A stretch of DNA of 64,000 nucleotides from the NCBI GenBank assembly GCA_022747635.1, contig JAKTNV010000009.1:2867564-2931563 (forward strand), written 5' to 3'. The notes beneath the pieces are model-generated. The model was given only the letters and a program-made list of their open reading frames with translations, made no database searches and was not told the origin of the DNA. Both the position numbers and the translations under genes were made by a program. Shown here one piece after another: positions 23,019-33,439 of this stretch (position 1 is the stretch's first letter; every line of letters starts with the position of its first letter). Origin of the DNA: Hetaerina americana. Lineage: Eukaryota; Arthropoda; Insecta; Odonata; Calopterygidae.

Positions 23019-23777
23019 CTTTGCCTAGCGCAATTCTTCTCCTTACGTCCTTACTACTTTGACCGTGTTGGTCCAAAACACTACCGAGATACGTAAACTG
23101 TTCTACCTGCTCTAGTTTTTGCCCTCCTATTTTAATGTTGAGCTTAGCCTTTTTCTTTCTAGAAAATCGCATAACCTTTGTTTTATTAATATTGATTCTC
23201 ATCCCATACCTGTCGCACTGAATTTCCAATTCACTAAGCAATGCTTGCAGCCCCTTGGCTGACTGACAAACTAAAGCTTGGTCATCAGCAAACCTAACTG
23301 ATTTTACGAATTCCCCGCCCACTTTTATTCCTACCTCCAGTTCTTCCCATGCCTCTTTGATCATTTCCTCTGCATACAGGTTGAACAGCAACGGTGATAA
23401 TGGGCAACCCTATCTTACACCTCTTCCTAATACTGCCCAACCGGACTCCCCGTTCCCCACCCGCACCTGAGCAGTCTGAGACATGTACAGGTTGCGGATT
23501 AGCCTCCTTTTCCTCCAATCTATTCCTACTTTCTGTAGAATACTCATTAGTTTTTCCCAATTCACTCTATCAAACGCTTTTTGGAAATCTACGAAACAGG
23601 CAAATGCCTCCTGGTTGTCTTCTATATTCCTCTCGATTAATAATCTCATTACTGCAATGGCATCACGCGTACCTCTCCCCTTCCTAAACCCAAACTGATC
23701 ATCCCCCAAATAATGATTTCCCCTACACTCTATCCAGAACAACTTCAGCTGCGTGGGATATCTTATCGTCCTGTAGT
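23019..23777 (-). pseudogene. LINE reverse transcriptase, inverted block
   Basis: On the minus strand it starts at EDYRTIRYP (about 23777) and continues DDQFGFRKGRGTRDAI, ACFVDFQKAFDRVNWEKLM and GCPLSPLLFNLYAEEMIKEA. Then come the catalytic VRFADDQALV (23270-23300), GMRININKTKVMRFSRK and LEQVEQFTYLGSVL, ending at RRRIALGKELF at 23019. A TAG stop sits where Gln is expected before GCPLSP. The order within the block is normal for a reverse transcriptase; only its strand is opposite to the parts on either side. Confidence 0.92.
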
Positions 23778-23782
23778 CCTCA

Positions 23783-24076
23783 CTGGAGGCTTTTGAAATG
23801 TGGGTGTGGAGAAGAATGGAGAAGGTGAAATTGACAGAGAAGAAAACAAACGAGGAAGTACTTGGTATGGTTGGCGAAGAGAGGGGTTTGTTGGGAGCAA
23901 TCCTATATAGGCAGGAAAAGTGGCTGAAGGGGGTATTGACCGGCAGTGGGATGTTGAAGACTGTAATTGAGGGGAGAATGTTAGGCAAACGAGGAAAGGG
24001 AAGGAACAGGATAGGGATGTTGGACGGGATGAAGGGAGGAAGAAATTACTCGGAGCTGAAGAGGGACCTGATGTAG
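23783..24076 (+). pseudogene. LINE C-terminal tail, original orientation
   Basis: An open frame reading LEAFEMWVWRRMEKVKLTEK, then TNEEVLGMVGEERGLLG, MLKTVIEGRMLGKRGKGRNR, IGMLDGMKGGRNYSELKRD and a TAG stop at 24074. It is the normal continuation of the reverse transcriptase C-terminus, but it follows the inverted block directly and on the opposite strand to it. Confidence 0.9.
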
Positions 24077-24990
24077 AGTAGGATGTTGTGTTTGCTAGGG
24101 GTCACAAATTATTTAATTAATAGTTATGTCCATCCAAAAACCTACCTTAACCGGTAGATAACCTAATAATAATAAATAATAATATCATATACATATAGTT
24201 GCTGGATGTATAGGAGGGGTTTTAGAGGAAAATGAGGCTTGAGGAAAGGCTCCACTTCCAAAAATGATAAATCCTCTTTTAACTCTCCTCTCACCCTATC
24301 CGATGCTGGAAGTCTGGCGATTGAAATGATGTCTTCTCCATTTTGAATAATGAACCTGTGGCAATAGAAGTAAAATATGAAAAACCCTGAGTTCGTGGGG
24401 TTTCCATGATCAGGCATATATGTACGTGCATCCCTCCCACTCGTAGGTGGACTTCATTTCACAAAAGCACGGCGGCTTACTCAAGAGGCTGGCTCGACGG
24501 CACATACAATAGATTGGAGAAGTACTTCAAGCGTCATTACTGCATTTCGTGAATTTCCCTTCGCTCGAACCGCAAATCAAAATCGGCCTCTTTCGTCTTC
24601 CGTGTGTGGTGTGCTTCGCTGGGTGCTGTGGTATGCTGCTCCAGCCCACATAATGGAATTCACTCGGAAATGATCCCCTTTAAGATTGTTAGTCCGGACG
24701 AGCAGGTCTCGAGAAATGTGACGTCCGTGGGTTGCCCCACCGCAGGGATAACTCTCTACATGTGAAACACTGCTGGCATGCGGTGTTCGGTTCGCTCCTT
24801 TGTGGGAATGAGTGAGTGACTTCATTCTTTTACAATCCCGTGGTGCTGTCCTTTCATTGAACGAGGGACAGGGAGCATCGCTGGAATTTCGTTCTCGTGG
24901 GGTGTGCGAATGAAGGGATTCTTGGGTGTTCTACGACACGGAGCGCCACGCCTTCTTCTTCTTGGTACCCGATGAAAACAATACATACAA
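24077..24990. other. Unassigned sequence
   Basis: No recognisable domain. Frames at 24163-24417 and 24577-24825 look like chance. Confidence 0.35.
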
Positions 24991-25553
24991 ACAAGATTTG
25001 TATAAAATGTATCGGGAGGGGTTTCGGAAAAAAGGATTAATTTCAGATAATCCCGCGATGCCTCTCAAAATTCTTCAATGAGTACATGCCTTTTTGAGCG
25101 TCGACACACACTTTTGCAATAGCGGCTTTTCCACTCGACTCGAAGGCTCCCTGATGTGCGGATTCCGGAAGGTCCTTAAGGGTACATGTGCAAGCTTCTT
25201 TGGCGGCACTAAGGGTCCCATGGTGGAGGTGTCCTTTGAGGGAAGGAGGATTTCATTTTTGGGAGTGGGAAATAGTCTGCTATGACTCTAAGGGGATTGG
25301 GGAATTGTCGCGATACCGTTGCAGAAGGTCTTTGCAAGCAGACGCTCGACTCTGCTCTTTTGGTCAGCCGTCCCAGCACCTTCGGGATGGAGTTAGCGCG
25401 GATCGCAACGCCGAGTTTTCAGTGATCCAATGGTGCCTGCTCTGCCACTGTCGTATCAATGTCAATAATGCGATCATGCACACACTTAACAGACGACGGT
25501 CTGAATTCAATACTTCACCCAGACGTCAGGAAAATATTGTTACCGAAACCTTG
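24991..25553 (-). mobile_element. Internally deleted mariner, family C copy 2
   Basis: The minus strand has the same order as the copy at 3531: a segment around GACCGTCGTCTG near 25490, the linker (ACTCGGCGTTGCGATCCGCG), the junction AGCAGAGTCGAGCGTCTGCT, then the C-terminal part (ACCCTTAAGGACCTTCCGGA). The element end TTTGTATAAAATGTATCGGG at 24997 matches TTTGTATAAAAAGTATCGGG at 3537. First and second catalytic regions are missing. The other terminal repeat is not visible; similarity ends near 25553. Confidence 0.8.
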
Positions 25554-27705
25554 TCGTCTAGAAGGCTCTAAAATGAGCGAGGGTAGTCGAACACAAAGGA
25601 GGAATCCTTCGTCCTACCCTCGCGCTGTCAGCTTCCCGTTTGTGATATCTCTGTTTTTCCTGTTCGCTGTGAAGCATTCGCTTTTTTGGACGACAGTAAG
25701 TCGGATACGACTTGAATCGTGACTATTGATAAACACTATGTGAGGCCGCACTTCATTTGTGAGCTTTTATTATTTTATTTAGTTACGTCAACCTCGGACA
25801 CTTTCGATTGCGGTGCATCCAGGCATGGAGATCGTGGTGGAGCATGGAAACCCATGCTCCACCACGATCATTTGTCATAAGCAATAAGCTTTAAACGATT
25901 AGCTCTGGTTTCATCACAGGACTTATTGGAGTATGTGTGTGTGTTTATGCCGTGCGAAAATGCTGGCAGCCGCTACTCTTCATAATCCATACGAAATAAT
26001 TAGGATTGCGTGAAACATTTCTTGGTTTCACTTTTTCGCATCGGATCATGAATTATCCATTTCTTTAAGAAAACATAATCCGAGTGAGTTGCGCAGTTCG
26101 GGAGCGCCCTCTCCTCCAGCACACCATCCCCTCCTCTCCGCAGCGCACGGACTCCTCAATGGCTGTTCTTCTCGATTCTTTTTTTTTTCAAAGACTCTCC
26201 TCGAGAATCCTAAACTTAATTCCCCATTTCAATCATTCCCTTTTGTTTAGTATCGGAGGGGAAGGGAGCGTGTACGCAGAGGTCTCTGCCCGCGTGGTTT
26301 GCGCATCATCCGCCCGCGATCGATCGATAGCGCGCCCTTCCTTCTCTCATGCCATGACGCCGAGATGACTGCAATGGACGCGGCGGCGACGAGCCACGTG
26401 GGCGAAGCCGCGACGGACCAACAGTCCGACAGGGCCTAGCACCCACCACCACAGTCCAACTGTGGTGACGATGCCTGGATTCCTTAGCCGAGGGCAGCGG
26501 CGATGAGTGTAGTCGAAGCTGAAGGCCCTGCTTTTACGTTCTTCTAAAGCACGTGCTGTGCATCTCACGGTGGGGTTAATTTAAATGGATCTTCATCACT
26601 GCATTTTATGTCAATGGAGACGTGGGTGGTTATTTATAATTATTCCAAATTAAGCACAATGTGATGACTAGAAGTATTGAGATACGATGAGATTCGTATC
26701 TTTGCAGTCGCTCTCCGATAAGTCTGAAAAATGTTCGTCGCTCATGCACTTAATTCAGTCGTAATCATTCAGGTTTCTTCGATGAGCGATGGCGCAATAA
26801 AAAGGACATAAATGCCCGCATCTCGTAATTTGCTGGGTTAGACGTGTGAGTTCGATTCGTGAGGGGAAAGATGATTGATTTTAGGGTGCTAGGTTGAAAT
26901 TGGTAGCAAATATTGATTTGGGTTGGTTGTTCATACATTAATGGCGCTCAAATGACTTTTTCCAAGCCCAGCCTTTTTTGTTGTCATTTTATTTTGTACT
27001 CATTTCTTTCGCAAGGTGAATATAGCAAAACTCGTTACGAGTTCATTGCTGCCTTCTGGGAAGGTCAAGGTTAGTCACAATAATTCGTTTCGCAGTTTTG
27101 AAGTTTCGCTTACTCCTCGTTTTTCGCCAGGGCGGATTTGAGTTAAGTGAAGTTAGTAGAGGCACTTAACGGTTGGGAGATTTTCATGAACTATTTTTTT
27201 CTTCCATAGAAAAATTCATATTAAATAAATTAGGTTGCTCACAGGCAACTCATTTCAACACTTAACATTCGACATAACTCGGTTATGGCTCTACTGGATT
27301 TCTAGCAAGGAATGCACGCAATTGGACATCAGTACCACGATTGAGGATGCAATGGAGCCAATTTCCTTCATTCAACTGCGTTGGTGTATGTCAGGCTTAG
27401 GAAATCTAATGGCCAGGGACTATACTGAGTGTATTCGTACAATGATAGGGACCAGGCGTAAACCTGGGCTTCCCGACATTAAGTAACTTGGTCACTGCGG
27501 TAACATCCTTTGGCGACAGCGTAGACTTCCCTCCGTCATCTGCAGACTGCATGCATACCATTACCTCAGCTCCAGTGTTGTTGTTGCTCATTTTCAGGAG
27601 GTTGCGCACTTTTATTCCCTTCTCCAGACTGAATAGTATCATCGGAATGTCTCTTTTTCTTCTCTGCAAGTAATAGCTCGTATGCCATCCACTAATTGCA
27701 GCATA
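25554..27705. other. Unassigned sequence
   Basis: No recognised gene. 26280-26570 is GC-rich, with a small CACCACAG/CTGTGGTG hairpin and a 73-codon minus frame lacking domains. 27235-27673 has chance-like frames on both strands. Confidence 0.35.
25830..25869. repeat. 18-bp perfect inverted repeat, AAAC loop
   Basis: Bases 25830-25847 (GATCGTGGTGGAGCATGG) are the exact reverse complement of 25852-25869, with AAAC between. The loop is the same as in the hairpin at 7541. Confidence 0.95.
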
Positions 27706-27732
27706 CTACCTTGATCAAAAAGTTCCCGGAAT
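27706..27732. repeat. Mariner 5' terminal inverted repeat
   Basis: 27 bp, matching the reverse complement of 29011-29037 except at position 17 (G against T). Confidence 0.95.
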
Positions 27733-27910
27733 AACCACCGTGTGGCGCTCCCATCGTTCCGATTTGAGTTCTGTTTTTTTTGTTAAATTGGTACATCTGT
27801 TGTTGATATTCCCTTTAAATCTTAGTGTCATAACTTGACATTTGCAAAAGTTACGTAGCCAAGAGTACATCTATCTCTGTGTGTGTTGGCGATTTTTTAC
27901 AATTTCAGAA

Positions 27911-28984
27911 ATGGATTTAAATTTGCAACAACGAACTTGTATTAAATTTTGCGTAAAAAACGGATTTAGTGGCGCACGGACGTTGGAAATGTTGGAAAAG
28001 TGTTTCGGCAACGATTCTCTAAAAAAAACGGTCGTTTACCAGTGGCACGAGCGGTTCAGAAGTGGTCGTGAGTCAATCGAAGATGATGAACGCAGTGGCA
28101 GACCATCGACATCGAAAGTCGGTGAAAAAATTGATAAAGTAAAAGAAATGTTGGTCAATAACCGCAAATTAACCATCAGAGAAATAGCGGAGGACTTGAA
28201 CATTGCCTATGGATCCGCCCAAGACATTGTGGTTAATGATTTGGGTTTCCGTCGTGTAGCAGCAAAGTTGGTGCCAAAAGACCTCAATTTCATGCAAAAA
28301 AGACACCGTGTTGACGTCGCAAAAGACATGATTTGCGAGGCTGAATCCGATCCCACATTCATCAAAAGGATCATTACTGGAGACGAGACGTGGGTTTATG
28401 AGTACGACACGCAATCCAGACATCAGGCAAGTGAATGGCGTTCACCAAATGAGCCGAGACCAAAAAAACCACGTCGTTTTCAGTCAAAAAATAAGGCAAT
28501 GCTGACGGTTTTCATGGATTACAACGGTGTAGTGCATCATGAATTTTTGCCAGAAGGCCAGACAGTAAACAAAGAGTATTATTTGGGCGTTATGAGACGT
28601 TTGCGTGAAGCAATTCGCCGAAAGAGACCAGAAATGTGGGCAGAAAACTCGTGGATTTTGCACCATGATAACGCACCGTCGCACAGTGCTATCATTATTC
28701 GTAATTTTTTGACGAAAAATGCAACAAATACCATCCAACAGCCACCGAATTCACCTGATTTGGCTCCCTGTGACTTCTTTCTGTTCAATCGAGTTAAAAA
28801 ACCATTACGGGGAACGCGTTTTAGCAGCCGAGAGGAAGTAATGGAAAAATCGCAGGAAGCACTGATGGACATACCGAAAACCGAATATAAAAAATGTTTC
28901 GAGGATTGGATCAAGCGCTGGCATAAGTGTGTTGCAGTCGATGGGGATTACTTTGAAGGGGACAATATAGATTTAGATGAATAA
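27911..28984 (+). CDS. Mariner transposase, 357 aa, DD34D
   Basis: Catalyses cut-and-paste transposition in the nucleus after binding the element ends. I chose ATG 27911 because the family begins MDLNLQQRTCIKFC; an in-frame ATG at 27842 would only add an unrelated extension. Residues 1-55 form the first HTH (YQWHERFRSGRESIEDDERS) and 80-115 the second (LTIREIAEDLNIAYGSAQDI). The linker is KLVPKDL at 119-125. The catalytic triad is complete: D158 (ITGDETWVYEYD), D253 (HHDNAPSH) and D288 (SPDLAPCDFF), with 34 residues between the last two. The C-terminus is HKCVAVDGDYFEGDNIDLDE. No stop or frameshift is seen and length is normal for the family. An AATAAA lies just after the stop (29005-29010). 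Confidence 0.96.
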   Translation: MDLNLQQRTCIKFCVKNGFSGARTLEMLEKCFGNDSLKKTVVYQWHERFRSGRESIEDDERSGRPSTSKVGEKIDKVKEMLVNNRKLTIREIAEDLNIAYGSAQDIVVNDLGFRRVAAKLVPKDLNFMQKRHRVDVAKDMICEAESDPTFIKRIITGDETWVYEYDTQSRHQASEWRSPNEPRPKKPRRFQSKNKAMLTVFMDYNGVVHHEFLPEGQTVNKEYYLGVMRRLREAIRRKRPEMWAENSWILHHDNAPSHSAIIIRNFLTKNATNTIQQPPNSPDLAPCDFFLFNRVKKPLRGTRFSSREEVMEKSQEALMDIPKTEYKKCFEDWIKRWHKCVAVDGDYFEGDNIDLDE

Positions 28985-29010
28985 ACTTGTATTTTTAATT
29001 TTCTGAATAA

Positions 29011-29037
29011 ATTCCGGGAAATTTTTGATCAAGGTAG
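29011..29037. repeat. Mariner 3' terminal inverted repeat
   Basis: Partner of 27706-27732, followed by the TA target duplication at 29038-29039. Confidence 0.95.
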
Positions 29038-29040
29038 TAT

Positions 29041-29446
29041 GCTCTTATCCTTCTTCCTTGAATTCATCCTCTGTCTCTCATCTTTCCTCCTTTATTCTCA
29101 TTCTCTCCCTTCCCTTTCCTTTATCCTGGAGTCTTCCCTGCTTTCACTGCGTCTAACCACTGCTGCTTGTGGTATCCACATACGGATGTGTCTCAATCTC
29201 CTGTCGATAAAAAATTTCTCCTCTTCTCATCTCGCTTGGAGATTATCTCCATCTCTGCACTACGTTGTCCTTGCATTCCCCCTTTTTTCCATTTACGTCA
29301 ATAATAAACTTCGCGCTACTCTTTCGCTGTGGAGTGTACCACTTTTTGACTTCGAGTCAAAAATTCCAATTCATGTTTCGAAGACTTTCTGGATGCACAA
29401 TCATCATTTAGAACATTTGTATCATTCGCTAAATCAATCGAAAAAT
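29041..29446. other. Unassigned flank between two mariners
   Basis: Part of a 182-codon plus-strand frame (29039-29587) rich in L, S and F. Its right half lies antisense to mariner sequence, so it is probably not a gene. Confidence 0.35.
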
Positions 29447-29950
29447 CTACAGCGTCAGTCTAAAAATAAGTTGAATAAATTTGGGGAAAAACTGTTCTGC
29501 AGATCAAAGTGCCAATTGCTAAAATTCTTCATGAGGGCACCCTTATGCATCAACGCACCTATGTCCGTGCCTCTGCCACGCTTCTGACATGCTTCCTGGA
29601 AGGCATCAACAGGACCCTCGTTCGAGCACCTCCTCATGGCCTCTCTGGCGTGATCCAGTTGCCCAAAATGGAACTCAAAGGAGGTTCTACTTGCGTCGTA
29701 TTCAAAGGTCCACGTCTTGTAACCTATTCTGCAAAATTCGTGTCGCTTTCACGGTGGTCCAAGAGGTCGAAGAGGGCAAGATTGTCACACAAGCAGTCTT
29801 ATGATAGCACCTCGGGGACCACCTCGGCACACCTAGCTCATGGCTAATTCTTCTGTAAATATGCAATTCAGTGTGGTTTCCTGAATATTGCACTCTTCTG
29901 TTGACATCCTGACACTCTATGGGCCAATCGGAATTGAGGGGCATGTGTCT
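29447..29950 (-). mobile_element. Internally deleted mariner, family E copy 1
   Basis: The minus strand has an N-terminal part (ECNIQETTL-like, from GAGTGCAATATTCAGGAAAC), then GGTGGTCCCCGAGGTGCTAT and CTTCGACCTCTTGGACCACC. TWTFEYDASRTSFEFHFG follows, where the first catalytic region (DETWVFEYD in copy 2) is degraded. Sequence then jumps to the C-terminal tail (HAREAMRRCSNEGPVDAFQE). The second and third catalytic regions are missing. Copy 2 at 50540 has the same junction. The 3' end is TTATTTTTAGACTGACGCTG near 29460. Confidence 0.75.
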
Positions 29951-30839
29951 TATTTATTTTCTTAGTTTACCTGTATTTAGTGAATAACATCGATGACAAA
30001 ATTCGATTGCGCCCTATCTGACTCAATTAGACTCAATGCTACTAACGGAACATTTTGCGGGAGCAGAATATTATATTTTCATGGATGCTGTTTACTCTTT
30101 CTCTTATTCCTTGAAAGATATTTGGGTGCGTGGGTGCTCTTAATCGTGCTCCACGGCGTCGGAAGTTGCTCGGATCGCTGGCAGGACTTCCGCTTCTCCG
30201 CCTGGGACCCCCCCCACTCCTCTCTCTAGAGGAAGATCTCCGAGAAGAGGCATTTCATTTTAGCCAAGCATTGCACGCTGGTCGGGACAATTCCATCTCA
30301 CAAAAGATGTTCGCCTATTTAATGTAGAATATGGAAGTGGTGGATTTGATTTGTTATCCATGTTTGAATCTATTTCTTTTGTAACTAATATATTTTATTA
30401 CAAAGCATAATTTTTGTAGTTATATTTTTAGGGTGTAGTGTAGTTGTATTTTTAGGGTGTTCGATTTTTTTTCTTATTCAATCTGGTTGTTTTCTTTTGT
30501 TTTTATTTGAGTGCGTTATACTTTACCTCGTTTTCGATTCGATACGTTTATATATTTAGTTTGAAAAAGTTTTTTTTAACAATTTCTTTCCATCATTTAT
30601 TTTTTAAAGCAGTAAAGCTATTTACTTGGTAATAATTTAATAAATAATAATTTTGTGCATAAATTACAGCATAGGCTAATAAAGTTTATTTCTTTATCGA
30701 CCGCTTCTTGAAACAATTTATCTACGTAAACTCATAAATTTTAACCGGATTTGTGTCCTCTGTCCTCTATACTATGGTGGACAGAGTCAACCTCTATCGG
30801 AGGGCTGCTGAGTGAAGTTGTGGCTGCGTTAAGAGAGAT
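29951..30839. other. Unassigned AT-rich sequence
   Basis: No recognised domain. 30340-30720 is very AT-rich. A short repeat TTTTTAGGGTGT(A/T)GT occurs near 30426 and 30450. Confidence 0.4.
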
Positions 30840-31600
30840 GTGAAACGGGCAGTCACCTGGATGGAATGCCTGTCGAGCTGCTGAGCCGCCTCCAGGAAGA
30901 GGGGCTGGCGGAATCGACTCATTCCTCTGCAACAGAATTCACTGTAGTGGACAGTGCCCGCTGGATTTCTTGAGAATAGAAATGATGCCTTTACCAGAGA
31001 AGGAAGAAAGTAAAGCAAGAAACTGTGAGGAGTAACGCACGAGAAGTGCCGTCATTCATTCGGCGAAGGTGTTGGACAAAATCGCGGAGGAGAACACAGT
31101 ATTTTGAATAGTATGGCTCCAGAAGAGTTGCAAAAAAGTGCGTGTGTTTTGCTTATTCGATGAAGACTTTTGACTGTGTTCGATTGGACAAACTTATGCA
31201 AATTCAAAAGAAAAAGGTGTGAACGGAAGACTTGTACTCGAACCAGGATTTATTCTAGTAGAATTGATGAAAATAGGACGGGTTAGTTGGATATGGGGAG
31301 GGGGGAGTGAGACGGGGGTGCCCCAATCCTCTTCAGGTCAGGAGGTGCTGCAGAGGAGATGCAGGAGGATGTCAGTTGGAGGAAGATGGGTCGTGTGCAT
31401 TAGATATGGTGATTACGTTATCATTTTCACCGAAGAGGAAAGACAATTAAATGGGATGCTTAATGGTTGGAGTACGGCTTGATGATTAGCAGGAGAAAGA
31501 CTGAAGCAATGAATGTTGGCGGAGATAAGGAAATAAATATTGTAATGGCAGGAGAAAGACTGGAACAAGTGGACAGGTACAAATACAGCTGACAATCCTC
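30840..31600 (+). pseudogene. LINE (second type) reverse transcriptase, 5' piece
   Basis: Broken frames give KTFDCVRLDKLMQIQKK (31160-31215), VELMKIGRVSWIWGGG, VGGRWVVCIRYGDYVIIF (31375-31430; the active-site YADD has become YGDY), LEQVDRYKYS and stops. Upstream traces to about 30840 fit the region before it. The copy is cut at about 31600 by a DNA transposon and resumes at 32222. Confidence 0.8.
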
Positions 31601-32221
31601 GCGAACTTCAGCCAAGACATCTTCAAAGCCCCAAAGTGATAGTTTGGTGCGCATAGGCATTATTGAGCCTTACGTTTTTGAACCTCGAGGTTCAACCGTA
31701 ACTGTGAACTCTGTGCGCTATTGTGAAATGCTGGAGAGGTTTTTACTCCCCAAAATGGAAGACTATGGTCTTGGACACGGAAACCTTTTCGTTTCACCAG
31801 GATGGTGGTGCCACGGCTCATAGCGCCCGTCGTTCACGCCAAATTCCGCAATAACAATTTCGTGGCCCCCTCGCTCCCTGTATTTGAGCCCATGTGATTT
31901 TTTCTTTGTGGATATCTCGAAGCTGAGGTTTGCAAATTTCAACCAAGGGCTTTGGAGGCTCTTAAGGAGACAATTGCAGATGTCATCACTGGAATAACGC
32001 GAGATATGCAGAGGAGAGTTTTCGGAAATGTTTTGGAACGACTCAACATGTGCATCGCTCCCCAAGCTCCCCGTCATATGAATAAAATAATTTCAAAAAA
32101 AAAAAACAAACCAAAAACCCTTTTTGGTTTTTTTTTTTTAATATTTAGGGAAAAAATCTTGTTGTTTTTTTACATTTCACCCGTCGAATTAGGGAGTCCA
32201 TTCTGCATCACCCTGTATCTA
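31601..32221 (+). mobile_element. DNA transposon remnant nested in a LINE
   Basis: Translates as PKVIVWCAIGIIEPYVFEPR (31632-31690), then TVTVNSVRYCEMLERFLLPK and, out of frame, WPPRSLYLSPCDFFFVDISK (31863-31922). A glutamine-arginine rich tail follows. This is the DDE catalytic half of an IS630/Tc1-like transposase often found with a DUF4817-type N-terminus; the N-terminus is absent. The 3' end ATTCTGCATCACCCTGTA (32200-32218) looks like a terminal repeat. Flanking bases TA at about 31591 and 32218 could be the target duplication. A frameshift and stops make it non-functional. Confidence 0.75.
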
Positions 32222-32730
32222 GAGGTAAAAAGAAGCTGTAGAGTGAAAAGGAAATTAAAATAAGGATAGCGATGGCCAAGGAAGCATAAAACGGGGAAAG
32301 AAAAGTGTCATGTAGCAGAATGGTCATTCGACTGAGAAAGAGACTAGTGAAGGTCACATGTTATATAGATGCGAAACGTGGAGTGCATTAAAAGGAGAGA
32401 GGCGAGTGAGAAGAATGAAGCGGAGAGAGTGGGTGAGGAATGAGGTGGTGTTGAGGAGAGCAGTAGAAGAGAGAATTCAACTGAAAACAATCCAGAAAAG
32501 TAAAAGAAATCGGCTTGGACACGTGCTAAGGAGGAACTGCCTCTTGAAGGAGGTGCTACAAGGCACGATTGTGGGGCCAGGCGAGAGGAGTCGGATCGTG
32601 GAGGAGGATCGAAATGATGGGTGACGTGGAATAGGGTGAGTGATGTGTCCGAGGACATGAAGATGAGAGTACAGGAAAGGAATGTATAAGATGCCTCCGT
32701 CGACATGCCAACCGCAGCAGATGATCTACG
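32222..32730 (+). pseudogene. LINE (second type) C-terminal piece after nested insertion
   Basis: Resumes with EIKIRIAMAKEA and RMVIRLRKRL, then an open frame at 32358-32624 (RREWVRNEVVLRRAVEERIQ, then LGHVLRRNCLLKEVLQGTIV). It ends with KGMYKMPPSTCQP-type sequence near 32700. It is the expected continuation of the piece at 30840-31600. Confidence 0.8.
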
Positions 32731-33439
32731 AAGATGGTTTCTATTTAGGATACGTAATTACCCATATCAAACGGATGATGGATGGATGAATGTTTATTTC
32801 AAATATTTGTAAAAAGCTAGCAATTTCCAGTTCTCGTGAAATTCTTATTAGACATCATAGTATTTTACCTAGTACTTTGTAATACCTTGTACCTGTAAAT
32901 CAATTCAAGGTCCTTATTTTTAGTTTAGGGCTACTGTTTAAGGAACTACGATGAATACATTTTTTCGAGAATTGATAGTCCATTTCTGGTTCTTGATTAT
33001 AGACTGTCATTAAAATACCAAGCAGATGCTGGCATTAAAAATACCTGCTGCATTCTCTCTCTCTTATGTTGTTCGGTATGTACGAGATATATTGCGAAAT
33101 CGAAGCATATTTGATTTTTATCAGATAAAGCAAGTGTCCGAAGACATTAGATAAATGCATTAAGTATTATTGTACTTGAATATAAAAATGAAAAAAAGAG
33201 GGAGTCCAGATAAAGCATAATAAAACATGAAATTTATCATTTATTTCGCAGAAACAGGAGAGAACAAAACATACACGCAAACGATCTTTTAAGACTAGAA
33301 ACCCTCCCCTCCTCCACCAATCACAATGCTCAGACCAGTCCTGATTTCCTTCATTTATTTATTTCGCTCGTGAGTGTCATCTCCTATCACTCCGACGGGG
33401 ATTCAGATTTCAGATGATACGGGGGACAGAACCCACAAG
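32731..33439. other. Unassigned AT-rich sequence
   Basis: No recognised feature. The right end may include the 3' part of the minus-strand mariner that follows. Confidence 0.35.

Larger units (their letters stand above)
22100..24076 (+). mobile_element. LINE (second type) with inverted reverse transcriptase block
   Basis: One element in three parts: endonuclease on plus (22343-23018), reverse transcriptase on minus (23019-23777), and the C-terminal tail again on plus (23783-24076). The probable 5' UTR lies at 22100-22342. The endonuclease resembles those often annotated in insects as craniofacial development protein 2-like, which suggests the RTE clade; the clade call is inference. Confidence 0.85.
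27706..29037 (+). mobile_element. Apparently intact mariner transposon
   Basis: A complete 1332-bp element. Terminal inverted repeats are 27 bp with one mismatch (27706-27732 and 29011-29037), starting CTACCTTGATCAAAAA. TA duplications flank it at 27704-27705 and 29038-29039. One uninterrupted transposase frame fills the interior. The bases outside the TA are GCA on the left and TGC on the right, so the empty site would read GCATATGC. Confidence 0.96.

Noticed and set aside
22343..23777. Twin-priming as the cause of the inverted LINE block
   Set aside because: Twin priming gives one strand switch with the 5' part inverted. Here there are two switches with the middle part inverted.
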